From Planctomycetota bacterium (lineage in GTDB: Bacteria > Planctomycetota > Planctomycetia > Planctomycetales > Planctomycetaceae): a DNA stretch of 55,026 nt. The position numbers were made by a program, and so were the translations under genes. Within the stretch, counting starts at the first letter, position 1, and each line of letters starts with the position of its first letter. The DNA is taken from contig JAFEBS010000020.1 of the NCBI GenBank assembly GCA_018242525.1, forward strand, positions 15,719 to 70,744, read 5' to 3'. The notes beneath the pieces are model-generated. The model did not search any database. It was not told where the DNA came from and was given only the letters and a program-made list of their open reading frames with translations. Below, in pieces: positions 39,460 through 49,821 of this stretch.

Positions 39460-41508
39460 ATGAAGTATTCTCCTCTGCCACGAGCTTTTGGTGCTCTGGC
39501 TATCGGTCTGACGGCCATCATTGCAACCACGTTGTTCGCTCAACAGCTTTCGGCGAAATCTCCTGCAGATCAGGAAACCGCCAAGCTGGTCGCAACCATG
39601 ATCAGCAGATTTCATATCAGCCAGAAGCCGGTTGATGATCGAATTTCGGGCATGCTGCTCAATCGCTACGTCAAGGAACTGGATCCTCAGAAGCTCTATT
39701 TCGTGCAGTCTGACATCGACAAACTGGCGGCGTACCGCGACCAGTTGGATGACCTGCTGAAGGCGGGGAAAGTGGATTTTGGCTACGAGGTCTTCGCGCT
39801 CTATCTGAAGCGACTGGATGAACGGGTGGCAGTGGCCCACAAGCTGATCGACGCCCCGCACGACTTTGCCATCGACGAAAGCATGGCGATTGATGGGGAC
39901 AAAATGGCCTGGCCCGTTGACGCCAAAGAAGCCAATGAACGCTGGCGCAAGCGGATCAAGTACGATCTGCTGATGTTGAAACTGGACAAGAAGACGGATG
40001 AAGAAGCTCACAAGCAACTGCACCGCCGCTACGATACTGTCAAGAATTATGCACATGCGACCACAGACGACGAAGTGCTGGAGATGTACCTGACGTCACT
40101 GGCACACTGCTTTGACCCGCACTCCACCTACATGTCCCCGCAGACCGTGGAAGACTTCAAGATTCAGATGTCACTGAGCCTGGACGGCATTGGTGCTGCA
40201 CTGCGGTCGGAAGATGGTATGACCGTGGTCGCCCAGATCGTGGCCGGGGGAGCCGCCGAGAAGGATGGTCGCCTGAAGGTCGGTGACAAGATCACCGCCG
40301 TCGGCCAGGCCGACGGGGAGTTCCAGGACATCATCGAAATGAAGTTGAACCGCGTGGTTCGCCTGATTCGCGGTGAACGCGGAACCAAGGTGCGATTGCG
40401 CGTGCTGAAGGAATCCGGCGAAACGGCCGAGTACATGCTGGTCCGTCAGCAGATCGAATTGCACGCGTCGGAAGTCAAAGGGGAAATCATCCAGGTCGGC
40501 GACCGGATCCCCGATACCATGAGCCGGATCGGAGTGATCAACATCCCTTCCTTCTACCGTGACTTCAACGGTGCCCAGGAGGGGAAGGAAGATTTCAAGA
40601 GCACGACCCGTGATGTCCAGAAGGTCCTGAAGGAATTCCGTGACCAGGGTGGGGTCGACGCCGTCATTGTCGACTTGCGAATGAACGGCGGCGGGGCGCT
40701 GACCGAAGCGATTGAAGTGACCGGCCTGTTCATCGACCAGGGCCCCGTGGTTCAGGTGAAGGAACAAAACGGCAAGACCAAGAGCCACGATGACGACGAG
40801 CCGGGTGTTCAATACTCGGGTCCATTGGTCGTCCTGTGCAACCGCCTGTCGGCATCCGCTTCGGAGATCTTCGCAGCGGCAATCAAGGATTACGGCCGCG
40901 GGATCATCGTGGGAGACACCACCACACACGGCAAGGGGACTGTTCAGAATGTGATGCCCGTTAGCACGTCGATGTTTCGAGTGCTGCCCGGGAAGGAACG
41001 CGGTGCCTTGAAGCTGACGATCAACCAGTTCTATCGCGTGAACGGGGACAGCACCCAGAATCGCGGAGTGCAGTCCGACATCGTCCTGCCTTCGTTGATC
41101 GATCACATGGACCTGGGCGAATCGTTCATGGAAAACGCCCTGGCCTTTGACCGCATCGACCCGGCTCCGCACGCGCAGTATGACATGGCCTATCCAAAAT
41201 TGATCTCGGCGCTCAAGGAAGCCAGCGAGAAGCGGGTGGCAGCGGATCCCAAGTTCCAGTTGCGCGAAAAGGACATCGAGCGATACCTGGCAAGAAAATC
41301 CCGTAAAACCGTTTCCCTGAATGAACAGACGATGGCGAAGGAACGGGACGAGGACAAGGCGGAGCGCGATGTCGAGAAAGAGGAAGAAGAACGTGAAACG
41401 AAGACAGATCTGCCCGTCTTCGCCAAAACCGAGTACAACGACGAGATTCTGCACATTGCATTTGACTATGCATCGTTGCTGAAGGCTGCCAAGACCGCGG
41501 CGCGATGA
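39460..41508 (+). CDS. prc: Tail-specific (carboxyl-terminal processing) protease, S41A
   Basis: A periplasmic protease that recognises nonpolar C termini. It has 682 residues from the ATG at 39460, the same length as Escherichia coli Tsp/Prc. It has an export segment ([20 protein letters not shown]). The PDZ domain is at about 250-320 ([20 protein letters not shown]). The catalytic dyad is Ser466 in [19 protein letters not shown] and Lys492 in [10 protein letters not shown]. The C-terminal helical domain contains a charged repeat ([20 protein letters not shown]). A strong terminator lies 29 bp after the stop. Confidence 0.95.
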   Translation: MKYSPLPRAFGALAIGLTAIIATTLFAQQLSAKSPADQETAKLVATMISRFHISQKPVDDRISGMLLNRYVKELDPQKLYFVQSDIDKLAAYRDQLDDLLKAGKVDFGYEVFALYLKRLDERVAVAHKLIDAPHDFAIDESMAIDGDKMAWPVDAKEANERWRKRIKYDLLMLKLDKKTDEEAHKQLHRRYDTVKNYAHATTDDEVLEMYLTSLAHCFDPHSTYMSPQTVEDFKIQMSLSLDGIGAALRSEDGMTVVAQIVAGGAAEKDGRLKVGDKITAVGQADGEFQDIIEMKLNRVVRLIRGERGTKVRLRVLKESGETAEYMLVRQQIELHASEVKGEIIQVGDRIPDTMSRIGVINIPSFYRDFNGAQEGKEDFKSTTRDVQKVLKEFRDQGGVDAVIVDLRMNGGGALTEAIEVTGLFIDQGPVVQVKEQNGKTKSHDDDEPGVQYSGPLVVLCNRLSASASEIFAAAIKDYGRGIIVGDTTTHGKGTVQNVMPVSTSMFRVLPGKERGALKLTINQFYRVNGDSTQNRGVQSDIVLPSLIDHMDLGESFMENALAFDRIDPAPHAQYDMAYPKLISALKEASEKRVAADPKFQLREKDIERYLARKSRKTVSLNEQTMAKERDEDKAERDVEKEEEERETKTDLPVFAKTEYNDEILHIAFDYASLLKAAKTAAR

Positions 41509-41536
41509 TACTGACAGTGCCGTGACTCCCGATTCC

Positions 41537-41575
41537 GACAGGCCCGCTGAAGCGACAGCGGGCCTGTCCGTTTTT
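41537..41575 (+). terminator. Intrinsic terminator of prc
   Basis: GACAGGCCCGCT (41537-41548) pairs perfectly with AGCGGGCCTGTC (41557-41568) around an 8-nt loop. CG and TTTTT follow. It separates prc from the ABC transporter genes. Confidence 0.92.
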
Positions 41576-41620
41576 CCGCCCACGCTCGGCGAGATTCCAC
41601 CCGGCTGTTATGATTCCGCC

Positions 41621-42625
41621 ATGCCGATCATCGAAGTCAACAATCTTGCCAAACACTACCACGTTTACCAGAAGCGCGCCGGCTGGATGGCGTCGCTGGG
41701 TGGTTTGTTTCACCGCGAATATAAGCAGGTCCAGGCGGTTCGCGACGTCAGTTTCCAGATCGAACGTGGCGAAATGGTCGCGTTCCTGGGCCCCAACGGG
41801 GCCGGGAAAACGACCACGCTGAAACTGTTGTCCGGCCTGATTTACCCGACTTCAGGCACCGCGACCGTGCTGGGGTATGTTCCCTGGCAGCGCGACAATG
41901 CCTATCGCCGACGGTTCTCGCTGGTCATGGGCCAAAAGAACCAACTCTGGTGGGACCTGCCAGCCCAGGAATCGTTCATCCTGCATCGCGAGATTTATTC
42001 GATTGAGCCCGCCCAGTTCCAGCGCCGACTGGACGAACTCACCGATCTGCTGGAAGTTCGCAAGCTCGTCAGTCAACCGGTGCGTGAACTGTCACTCGGC
42101 GAGCGGATGCGCATGGAGCTGATCGCGGCCCTGCTCCACTCGCCCGAAGTCCTGCTGCTGGACGAGCCGACCATTGGCCTGGATGTCGTCTCGCAACGCA
42201 GGGTCCAGGGTTTCCTGCGACATTACCAGGTCGAAACCCAGATGACGGTGCTGCTGACCAGCCACTACATGAAGGACGTCGAGGCCCTCTGCCGCCGGGC
42301 GATCATCATCAATGAAGGGGAAATCAAGCACGATGGCCCACTGGAGGAAATCCTCGACCGGTTCAGCAGCGTCAAGCAGATTCAATTGCAGTTCGCGGGG
42401 ACCGAAATCCCTGCTGACGTCGAAAAATACGGTCGCGTTGTCGAGCGAATTCCGCCACGTGTCAAACTGGAAGTCCTGCGGCAGGAAATCCCCAGGGTTC
42501 TTGCGGCGCTGTTGGATCGGTACACAATCGAAGACGTGGGAGTCCAGGAACGCCCGCTGGAAGAAGTCATCGCCGAACTGTTCGTCCGGAAGGAAATCTC
42601 CACGCCAACCGGGGGAGATTCTTGA
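41621..42625 (+). CDS. ABC-2-type transporter ATP-binding protein
   Basis: A 334-residue ATPase from the ATG at 41621. Walker A is [16 protein letters not shown] (about residue 56). The signature is [20 protein letters not shown] and Walker [12 protein letters not shown]. An unusual N-terminal segment [20 protein letters not shown] precedes the core beta-strand. It is seen in the ATPases of the ABC-2 (viologen-exporter-like) group. It is immediately followed by its permease (stop and start adjacent), with GGGGGAG as the Shine-Dalgarno sequence. The substrate is unknown. Confidence 0.9.
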   Translation: MPIIEVNNLAKHYHVYQKRAGWMASLGGLFHREYKQVQAVRDVSFQIERGEMVAFLGPNGAGKTTTLKLLSGLIYPTSGTATVLGYVPWQRDNAYRRRFSLVMGQKNQLWWDLPAQESFILHREIYSIEPAQFQRRLDELTDLLEVRKLVSQPVRELSLGERMRMELIAALLHSPEVLLLDEPTIGLDVVSQRRVQGFLRHYQVETQMTVLLTSHYMKDVEALCRRAIIINEGEIKHDGPLEEILDRFSSVKQIQLQFAGTEIPADVEKYGRVVERIPPRVKLEVLRQEIPRVLAALLDRYTIEDVGVQERPLEEVIAELFVRKEISTPTGGDS

Positions 42626-43450
42626 ATGTCCCCGGCCCTGCGGATCAAATGGTGCATTCTGCGAACGTCGATCGCCGAGCGTCTGGCCTATCGGGCGGAC
42701 TTCGCCTTTGCGACACTCATTCGGTTTCTGCCGATCGTGACCCAGGTCTTTCTCTGGGGGGCGATCTACCAGGCCACCGGCCCCCGGGACGCGCGAGTCA
42801 TCAACGCCTACACGTACGGGGACATGGTCGCCTATTCACTGCTCGTCATGGTGGGCCGAGCCTTTTCCTCAATGCCGGGCCTGACGACAGGCATTGCCCG
42901 TGACATCCGCGACGGGACCATCAAGAAATTCCTGATTCAGCCCATCGACATGCTGGACTATCTGTTCTGGCACCGGGTGGCTCACAAGCTGGTTTATTAC
43001 GTGATTGCATTTGTGCCATTTGCCCTCGTCTTCTGGCTGTGCGGCAGTTACTTCAAAGGTTGGCCGGGTGCGTGGACCATTTCGGGCTGGGCCATTTCGC
43101 TTGTCCTGGCATTTCTGATCGGATTCCTGATCGAAAGCCTGATGGGACTGGCGGCATTCTGGTTTCTGGAAGTCAGTTCGCTGGTCTTTGTCTACATGCT
43201 GATCAGTTACTTTCTGTCCGGGCACATGCTACCCCTGGACTGGCTGCCGGCCCCGATCAATGCCTGGATCCAACTGTTGCCATTCAAGTACCTGGCCTTT
43301 GTTCCCGCGGCCGTTCTGCTGGAAAAATACGATCCTCAGCAACTGGTCCTGGAATTGGGGCTTGGCTTCTGCTGGGTCTTCGTGCTGTACCTGCTCAATC
43401 GACTCGCCCTGACTCGCGGCCTGCGACGTTATAGTGCATACGGCGGATAG
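42626..43450 (+). CDS. ABC-2-type permease
   Basis: A 274-residue membrane protein with about six spans, for example [80 protein letters not shown] and [20 protein letters not shown]. It is the partner of the ATPase just upstream. Related ABC-2 operons often have two different permease genes. Only one is found here, so the pump may be a homodimer, or the second subunit may be encoded elsewhere. Confidence 0.88.
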   Translation: MSPALRIKWCILRTSIAERLAYRADFAFATLIRFLPIVTQVFLWGAIYQATGPRDARVINAYTYGDMVAYSLLVMVGRAFSSMPGLTTGIARDIRDGTIKKFLIQPIDMLDYLFWHRVAHKLVYYVIAFVPFALVFWLCGSYFKGWPGAWTISGWAISLVLAFLIGFLIESLMGLAAFWFLEVSSLVFVYMLISYFLSGHMLPLDWLPAPINAWIQLLPFKYLAFVPAAVLLEKYDPQQLVLELGLGFCWVFVLYLLNRLALTRGLRRYSAYGG

Positions 43451-43473
43451 CCGCCGAAATTGAGAACGTCATT

Positions 43474-44715
43474 ATGACCGCCGCGCCCAACAACAACGCA
43501 ACGATGTCCGGCCTGTACGGCCGCACATTCTGGCTCGCCTACCTGGCCAACTCGGCGCTGGTCATGGGCAACGCGTTGACGTTTCGCTTTGCGGAACTGG
43601 TTCACTTCCTGGGGGGGACCGAAAGCGCCGCTGGCGACATCGTCGCATTCGGAACCGCCGTGGCGGTGGTCCTGCGGCTCAGTGTATCCCATGTTCTGGA
43701 CGACTATGGGACGCGTCGGATGTGGCCGATCTGTACTCTATTGTACATCGGCGGCAGCCTGTTATTCATGACAGCCAATGACTTGTCCTGGGTGCTCTTC
43801 GCAGCCCGTGCCTCATTCTTTGTCGGGCTGACGGGGATGTTTGCCTGCTCGATGACGCACATCCAGAATCATGTCCCCCCCGAGCGCCGAACGGAGATCA
43901 TCGGCAATCTGGGAAGCAGTGGCTTTGTCGGGATGATCCTGGGCTCGAATTTCGGCGACTGGGTCCTGCTGGTGGTCCCGGACAAGCGTTACAAATTCAT
44001 GGTCCTGTTCGGCGGAGCAGCGCTCATCGGTTTGTTCTACCTGGGAGTGGTGCTGCTGCTGACGCGTGACCAACAGCATGAACGCCCCTGCCGCACGCCG
44101 CCCGCGTTTCGACTGCTTCTGCGGTTCTGGCCTGGAGCTGTCGTGGCCGCCGCCATGATCATGGGATTGGGAGTGACCGCCACCCAGACGTTTCTCACGC
44201 GATTTGCGACCCATCAGAAAATCGAGGGCATCGGTGCGTTTTTCACGGGCTACGCCATGTCGGCATTTGTGTTTCGCCTGCTGGTCCAGAACTGGAGTCG
44301 GACCATCGGCCGGCACTGGATGCTGGTCCGCGGCCTGCTGGGGCATGTTGCCGGGCATACGCTACTGGCGTTCGTCACGGACTGGTGGCAGTTAATTCCG
44401 GCGTCAATCCTGTGTGGCTTCGGCCACGCCCTGCTCTTTCCCGCCGTCGTCTCGCTCGGTTCCGGAGCCTTCCCCAAAGAATGCCGCGGTACGGGGACCG
44501 CGATCATCCTGGGCTTCACGGATTTCGGGTCACTGTTGTTTGCACCGCTGCTGGGGCGAATTATTGATGACTTCGGATTTCGAGCAATGTATCTCACCTC
44601 CAGCGGCGCGGCCCTGGCAGTCGCACTCGCCTACATGCTGGTCGCTGTCTGGCACGTCGACGAGGAATCGCGGCCCGTGCCCGACACGGACGAGGACGCG
44701 GCGTCGGGGCTTTGA
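43474..44715 (+). CDS. Major facilitator superfamily transporter
   Basis: A 413-residue protein with about twelve membrane spans in two halves joined by a polar loop near residues 195-215 (DQQHERPCRTPP). The short A-motif-like segment VLDDYGTRRMWPICTLLYIG follows span two. It belongs to the general MFS-1 group and the substrate is not evident. It starts 23 nt after the ABC-2 permease stop, in the same direction, and is probably in the same operon. The C-terminal tail is acidic. Confidence 0.85.
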   Translation: MTAAPNNNATMSGLYGRTFWLAYLANSALVMGNALTFRFAELVHFLGGTESAAGDIVAFGTAVAVVLRLSVSHVLDDYGTRRMWPICTLLYIGGSLLFMTANDLSWVLFAARASFFVGLTGMFACSMTHIQNHVPPERRTEIIGNLGSSGFVGMILGSNFGDWVLLVVPDKRYKFMVLFGGAALIGLFYLGVVLLLTRDQQHERPCRTPPAFRLLLRFWPGAVVAAAMIMGLGVTATQTFLTRFATHQKIEGIGAFFTGYAMSAFVFRLLVQNWSRTIGRHWMLVRGLLGHVAGHTLLAFVTDWWQLIPASILCGFGHALLFPAVVSLGSGAFPKECRGTGTAIILGFTDFGSLLFAPLLGRIIDDFGFRAMYLTSSGAALAVALAYMLVAVWHVDEESRPVPDTDEDAASGL

Positions 44716-44847
44716 TTCCGCAAGAAAATCGCCGAGTGGCCGGGCCTGGAGTCCCCTGAAGACCCAACCGTCGGATCGGAGCTTAGAGTTACTCGCATCT
44801 CTTCAGCAACCACTGAGCCCGGCGTTCCTCACACGGAACGACAAAGG

Positions 44848-45942
44848 CTACTTTGCACGTTGTGTCTGCTGCGTCACAAAGGTGCTGAGCCCCTTGAGAT
44901 CCAGTTGCTGTCCTTCCTTTGGAAACGGGTATGGCAACAGCCACCATTCTTCCGTGAACGACGCCGATTCACCGGCCAGCAGTCGTTCGCGCGGTCCGAT
45001 CGGTTCGAGTTCGATGCGGGGCCCCGTTGGATACCAGACCGACACAGTCAGCCCGGTCGCTTCGTTATAGACGCGATCGGGAAACGTGGCGAATCGTTTG
45101 ACGAACAGGCTGTCGTTGGGCATCACGTATCCCAGCCATCCGGCTGTGGAATCAAACCCCAGTTTCGGCTTGCGCGGGGGCGACAGGATTTCCAGGAAGC
45201 CATCGCGTTCGCGAATCCGCTCGTCCGTGTTCCTGACATTGATGATCGCGCCCTCTTCGTACATCGCATATTTCGACGGAAACCGGCTGGGGCGATCCCC
45301 CAGCGGTATCAGACAGATCCCGCCACCGGGCGAAAACGATCGCCCCCAGTGGCAGACTTCGCGTACGTCCTGCGAGATATTCAGGATCGTCTGCCGACAG
45401 ACGAGATGAAACAGGGCGGCATCAGCCGACGGGCCGGTGCCCGACAATTGAAAATCACGCGTCAATTGGATCCCGGCGTTTTCATCCCTGGGACTGGTCA
45501 GCCGCGCCGAGAAATCGCCCGTGATTTCTGCCGTCCAGCGTCCCGACCACAAAGTTGGATGAGGAATCACGGTCAGTTCCGGCCCATAGTCAAACCGGCC
45601 CGCCGAAGCGGAACCTGGCTGGCCCGGTTTCCAGGCCTTTTCCTGTTCGTCCAGGAACATGGCGTCTGTTGCGCCGATGGAAAACTCCAGCACGCGTCCA
45701 CCCACTTCAGGACACAGCACGGCGCGCGCGTCCCCGCGTTTCAATTCAATCGCCTGGGAGTATCCGTGGAACTTGATGACACGTGCTCCCTGTGGACGAG
45801 AGACATCTTCGGCCTGAGCCCGCCCTGTCTGACCCATCAAACTGAGGCAGAACAGGATGGCGATCGTCCAGTGATTGAAGAGTTTTGAGCCTGACGGCCT
45901 TCGGCTTACCGGGCAATCAGAAGAGACTGCGGAATTTGTCAT
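44848..45942 (-). CDS. Secreted DUF4380-like protein
   Basis: A 364-residue exported protein with signal peptide HWTIAILFCLSLMGQTGRAQ. The mature part starts GARVIKFHGYSQAIELKRGD and has AVLCPEVGGRVLEFSIGATD and FDYGPELTVIPHPTLWSG. These match DUF4380, a beta-sandwich family related to sugar mutarotase/galactose-binding folds. FSPGGGICLIPLGDRPSRFP and SFTEEWWLLPYPFPKEGQQL complete it. The function is unknown. It converges on the MFS gene with a 132-bp gap and no strong terminator. Confidence 0.72.
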   Translation of the reverse strand: MTNSAVSSDCPVSRRPSGSKLFNHWTIAILFCLSLMGQTGRAQAEDVSRPQGARVIKFHGYSQAIELKRGDARAVLCPEVGGRVLEFSIGATDAMFLDEQEKAWKPGQPGSASAGRFDYGPELTVIPHPTLWSGRWTAEITGDFSARLTSPRDENAGIQLTRDFQLSGTGPSADAALFHLVCRQTILNISQDVREVCHWGRSFSPGGGICLIPLGDRPSRFPSKYAMYEEGAIINVRNTDERIRERDGFLEILSPPRKPKLGFDSTAGWLGYVMPNDSLFVKRFATFPDRVYNEATGLTVSVWYPTGPRIELEPIGPRERLLAGESASFTEEWWLLPYPFPKEGQQLDLKGLSTFVTQQTQRAK

Positions 45943-46173
45943 GAAGCGCATTGATCGACTCCTCGGAATTCCATCACGAATACACGGCCACTTCGAAGAC
46001 TCCGGGGCCGTGGCACCCGCTGGCCCTGCTGTGCAGGGAACTCGTGTCAGGGTACCAACGACGGATCGAATTGTCGAAAATCAGACTCGAATTGCTCTTC
46101 GCGAATTCGGCAGCCGTCGCCTAGAATCGCACCGTTGACAGCCAACCCAGCCAGTTCCGCGGATGGATTCGCC

Positions 46174-47514
46174 GTGAATTGTCGAGTCATTGCCAGCGTC
46201 GTGCACGATCTTAGAACGGTGACTGGCCTGTGCGTCGTCTGGACAGCAGCAACAGTCGCGTTCCTGACGGGGTGTCGAGTCCCGGATCCACCGGTTCTGA
46301 AGGACAAGAGTCGCGGCGTGGTGTACGACACGGCCATGGAAGCCGAAATCCGCGGCGGGCAGGCCCCGGCCATCGTGACGACGGCCTGTTCACGCTACGT
46401 CGACACCCTGTCCGAACCAGTCTCCATCACCGGTTGGACCGACTCCACGTGCCGGTGGGAAGTCTTCGTGGCGACCAACCGCGGCCGACTGGATCCCGAC
46501 GGGGACTCGATCGAAGGCGAGGGGAAGGTGATCGACCGCCCGCATTACGGGCGTGCCGAAGTGCTGCTGCCCCGCCAGAAGCGCGGCGCCGAACCGAAGC
46601 TTGCAGCCGGTCGTAAACCGCTGGGATTGCTCCCGGTTTCCGGAAAGAAAACACCGTCCGATGATCCGGTTGCCACGGCGAAGTCGGTTTCATTGCCGGT
46701 CTCGGAGTTCCTTGAGGGCATCCACGAACAACTGAATCGCTCGCGCCAGCAGGATTTGCTCGTGTTCGTACACGGGTTCAATGTGAGCTTCGATTCGGCC
46801 GTCATCCGGACCGCACAGATAGCGCTCGACATGCCCTTCAATGGTGCCGTCGTGGCCTACTGCTGGCCGAGCCAGGGGGGCGTCTTCAAATACAGCACCG
46901 ACGAGCCAATCAACAAGCAATCGGTGGTGCCATTCGTGGAATTCCTGACGACGCTGCGGTCGGGGGTTCCCGCCGAAACACGGATCAACATTGTCGTTCA
47001 CAGCATGGGCAACCGCATCGTGATGGAAGCGCTGCATGAATTGGCGGAAAAGGCCGGGCAAGCAAAGCGCGTCGGTGACACAAGGAAGCCGTTCGCCAAT
47101 GTCGTCCTGTGCGCCCCCGATGTTGGCCAGGCCGACTTTCAGAAGTGGGCACCGGGGGTCGTCGCCCAGGCCGAGCGAGTCACCCTGTACGCCAACAGTA
47201 GCGACACGGCCCTGATTGCCTCGAAGCAACTGCACAACGAACGCCGGGCCGGAGACGCCTGGAATCCGGAAACAGCACCAGGAATCGAAACCATCGATTG
47301 CAGCCGGATTGATCTGACCTTCATGGGCCACAGTTACTATGGCAGCAACACTGACGTCCTGTCGGACTTGTTCATGTTACTGAAGGAAGACCTGCCCGCT
47401 GCGAAACGCCCTCATCTGACGAAGCTTCCGACCAGGTCGGGAGGATCGCTGTTTGAGTTCTCGTCGTCGGCACCTGCACTGCTGGTGACCTGGCATTTCG
47501 ACGATCTTCCGTGA
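46174..47514 (+). CDS. DUF900-type alpha/beta hydrolase, putative lipoprotein
   Basis: An exported esterase-like protein. A hydrophobic leader ends in the lipobox-like FLTGC, so it may be lipidated. The alpha/beta hydrolase core holds LLVFVHGFNVSFDSAVIRTA (oxyanion loop), the nucleophile Ser in VVHSMGNRIVMEAL, the acid residue in VVLCAPDVGQADFQ and a C-terminal His in LTFMGHSYYGSN. This matches the DUF900 group of predicted esterases. The start is uncertain: a GTG at 46174 gives a shorter, better signal peptide than the TTG at 46135. The 253 bp after it hold no supportable gene. Confidence 0.8.
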   Translation: MNCRVIASVVHDLRTVTGLCVVWTAATVAFLTGCRVPDPPVLKDKSRGVVYDTAMEAEIRGGQAPAIVTTACSRYVDTLSEPVSITGWTDSTCRWEVFVATNRGRLDPDGDSIEGEGKVIDRPHYGRAEVLLPRQKRGAEPKLAAGRKPLGLLPVSGKKTPSDDPVATAKSVSLPVSEFLEGIHEQLNRSRQQDLLVFVHGFNVSFDSAVIRTAQIALDMPFNGAVVAYCWPSQGGVFKYSTDEPINKQSVVPFVEFLTTLRSGVPAETRINIVVHSMGNRIVMEALHELAEKAGQAKRVGDTRKPFANVVLCAPDVGQADFQKWAPGVVAQAERVTLYANSSDTALIASKQLHNERRAGDAWNPETAPGIETIDCSRIDLTFMGHSYYGSNTDVLSDLFMLLKEDLPAAKRPHLTKLPTRSGGSLFEFSSSAPALLVTWHFDDLP

Positions 47515-47768
47515 ACGGATCTTCGGCCGCACCGCCGTTGGATTGCCAAAGCATCCAGCCGCAGATTCATCGTGAGTTGAGCGTCCCAGTTCTGCTGAGA
47601 CGCATGAGCAGCACGATCCGACATATTCTGGCCGACTTCTCCAACGTTTCATCGGAACTTCATTGGAAACCAATCGTCGTGGTCGAAAGTACTCTCGACC
47701 CGACTGAGGATGGAGCCCGGAGTGGATGGAGGTTGCAGACACACAACTCATTCTAAGGGAGCGGACAC

Positions 47769-48647
47769 GTGAGCCCCCACAGCCAGGGATTGGCCAGGCG
47801 ACCAGTACGGACGGTCTTTGTCAGTGACATTCATCTCGGCAGTCGGCATTCGCAGGCCGCTGCCTTCCTGCGGTTTCTCGATTCCATCCAGCCGCGCCAG
47901 TTGTATCTGGTCGGCGACTTCATCGATGGCTGGAAACTGCGTCGCAAATGGCGTTGGAATCCCGTCTACTCGCGGATCCTGCTGCGGCTGTCCGAGATGG
48001 CCAACGATGGCACTCGGATCTTCTTCACGCCGGGCAACCACGATGAATTCCTGCGCGATCCGATGATTCGCGAAGTGGTTTCCATGGGCCTGGTTCGCAT
48101 CCGCGATGAATTCGTGCATCAGACGGCGGATGGTCGCCGTTTCCTGGTCCTGCACGGTGATCGATTCGATCGCGTTGAGACCGGTGCCAAATGGATGTCC
48201 GTCGTCGCTTCGATTGCGTACGACTCGCTGCTGGCCGCCAATTCGCTGCTTTCCCGTTTCAAACGGGCTTCCGCACAGGGCCCCTACGCACTCGGAGCGT
48301 CCCTCAAACGCGGTGTCAAACAGATCGTCAATTTCATCAGTGATTTCGAAGCGCGGTTGATCGAGCACGCCGATGAAATGGAATGCGCCGGCATCATCTG
48401 CGGTCACATTCACACCCCTGCGATGGTCCACGGGCGCGACGTCCTGTACTGCAACACAGGAGACTGGGTCGAAAACTGCACCGCACTGATCGAAGAGGAA
48501 TCCGGACGACTGGAACTGGTTCGGTGCCGCGGCGAAGGGGTCCATGACTGCCAGCGGCTGGCAGTGACGGCAGCAGGCGGTCCGCTCCTGCTACGGGAAA
48601 AACCTTTCAGCGATGGGTATTCGTTAACGGCAACGGCGGCGGATTGA
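47769..48647 (+). CDS. UDP-2,3-diacylglucosamine diphosphatase-like metallophosphoesterase
   Basis: A 292-residue calcineurin-like phosphoesterase of the LpxH type. Metal-site residues are in FVSDIHLGSRH (D20, H22), YLVGDFIDGWKLRRKW, FFTPGNHDEFLRD and a late GIICGHIHTPAMVHG. LpxH removes UMP from UDP-diacylglucosamine in lipid A synthesis. Here the partner genes are a GT-B glycosyltransferase and a radical SAM protein, so the substrate may be another nucleotide-diphosphate-lipid or sugar. The start is a GTG with AAGGGAG upstream. It probably shares a transcript with the next two genes. Confidence 0.85.
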   Translation: MSPHSQGLARRPVRTVFVSDIHLGSRHSQAAAFLRFLDSIQPRQLYLVGDFIDGWKLRRKWRWNPVYSRILLRLSEMANDGTRIFFTPGNHDEFLRDPMIREVVSMGLVRIRDEFVHQTADGRRFLVLHGDRFDRVETGAKWMSVVASIAYDSLLAANSLLSRFKRASAQGPYALGASLKRGVKQIVNFISDFEARLIEHADEMECAGIICGHIHTPAMVHGRDVLYCNTGDWVENCTALIEEESGRLELVRCRGEGVHDCQRLAVTAAGGPLLLREKPFSDGYSLTATAAD

Positions 48648-48714
48648 TCCAGGACGAATCGGCGTTGGCTTTCGACTGTCCGTAACCGCGATTTGAACGG
48701 CAGGGAGGCAAGTC

Positions 48715-49821
48715 GTGGCAAGAATCTTTTACAGCATGGCAGGCGAGGGACGCGGGCATGCCACGCGTGTTCGGGCGATCGTGGAGCAACTGCGGGACGA
48801 ACACGAATTCACTCTCTTCGCTCCGGCCGATGCGTACGAAATGCTGTCACAGGCCTATGCCGAGACGGACATCCGCGTTTGTCGAATCCCCGGTCTCATG
48901 TTTCACTACTCTCGTCAACGAATGGACTATCTGCGCACCATCAATGATGCCGCAAGTTACCTTTGGCAATTGAATCCGCTTGTCCGGCGTCTGGAAGCCA
49001 CGATCCGGGACGAACAACCAGATCTGGTCGTCACGGATTTTGATCCCGCTCTTCCCCGGGCCGCACAGAACTGTGGAGTGCCCTATCTGAGTATCGATCA
49101 TCAGCATTTTCTGGCCGATTGCGATCTGTCGAGTCTTCCCTGGCGATTGCGATTCCCGGCCTGGCTGATGGCCGGTGTTGTCAACAGTTACTACCGCCAG
49201 CAGGCCACGACGGTCATCTCTTCGTTCTATTTCCCGCCGGTCCGCAGTCACCGACACAACGTCGTCCAGACAGGAGTTCTGCTGCGTCCCGAAGTGCTCA
49301 ACGCCAGTCCCGAGCGGGGCGGTCATCTGCTGGTCTACCTGCGACGGTTTGCCTCGCCCATTCTGCTGGAGGCTCTCAGACGTTGCGGTCGGGAGGTCTT
49401 CATCTATGGATTGGGTGAACACTCGCGTGACGGTCGATTGCGGTTCTGTCCCGTAAATGAACATCAATTTCTGGAACATCTGGCCGGCTGCGACGCGCTC
49501 ATCTCGAATGCCGGCAATCAACTTGTCGGTGAGGCTCTGTATCTCGACAAGCCGGTCCTTGCCATTCCAGAAGCGAAGAACTTTGAACAATCCATCAATG
49601 CACACTTCCTGAGGTCCGAGGGCGGTGGCGACTGGGTGGCCGCCGACCGCTTTGATGGACCGGCACTGCAGCAATTCCTGTCCCGGATCGATCAACCCCG
49701 CCACGCCATCAACGCTCACCGCATGAACGGATTGCCGCAGGTGCTGGCGACCATTCAACGACATCTGCCCGCGGTGACCGTCTCGAAATTCGTGGATTCC
49801 CGCTTTCAAAAGGTTGCCTGA
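48715..49821 (+). CDS. GT-B-fold glycosyltransferase (MJ1255/GT28-like)
   Basis: A 368-residue glycosyltransferase. It starts with GEGRGHATR at residues 10-18, the phosphate/nucleotide-binding loop of the GT28/MurG-like superfamily and of the MJ1255 protein group. The C-terminal donor site reads LISNAGNQLVGEALYLDKPV, then LAIPEAKNFEQ. It would act on the cytoplasmic face of the membrane with an undecaprenyl- or nucleotide-linked acceptor. The GTG start is set by GGGAGG at about 48703. Its stop codon overlaps the next start by one base (TGATG). Confidence 0.83.
   Translation: MARIFYSMAGEGRGHATRVRAIVEQLRDEHEFTLFAPADAYEMLSQAYAETDIRVCRIPGLMFHYSRQRMDYLRTINDAASYLWQLNPLVRRLEATIRDEQPDLVVTDFDPALPRAAQNCGVPYLSIDHQHFLADCDLSSLPWRLRFPAWLMAGVVNSYYRQQATTVISSFYFPPVRSHRHNVVQTGVLLRPEVLNASPERGGHLLVYLRRFASPILLEALRRCGREVFIYGLGEHSRDGRLRFCPVNEHQFLEHLAGCDALISNAGNQLVGEALYLDKPVLAIPEAKNFEQSINAHFLRSEGGGDWVAADRFDGPALQQFLSRIDQPRHAINAHRMNGLPQVLATIQRHLPAVTVSKFVDSRFQKVA

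Noticed and set aside
40171..41583. A 470-codon minus-strand open frame opposite prc
   Set aside because: It is antisense to prc, whose catalytic dyad and length are normal, and it has no domain.
47511..47756. An 81-codon frame starting GTG at the DUF900 stop (GTGA overlap)
   Set aside because: The overlap is suggestive, but there is no recognisable motif and no convincing ribosome site. It could be revisited if conserved in relatives.
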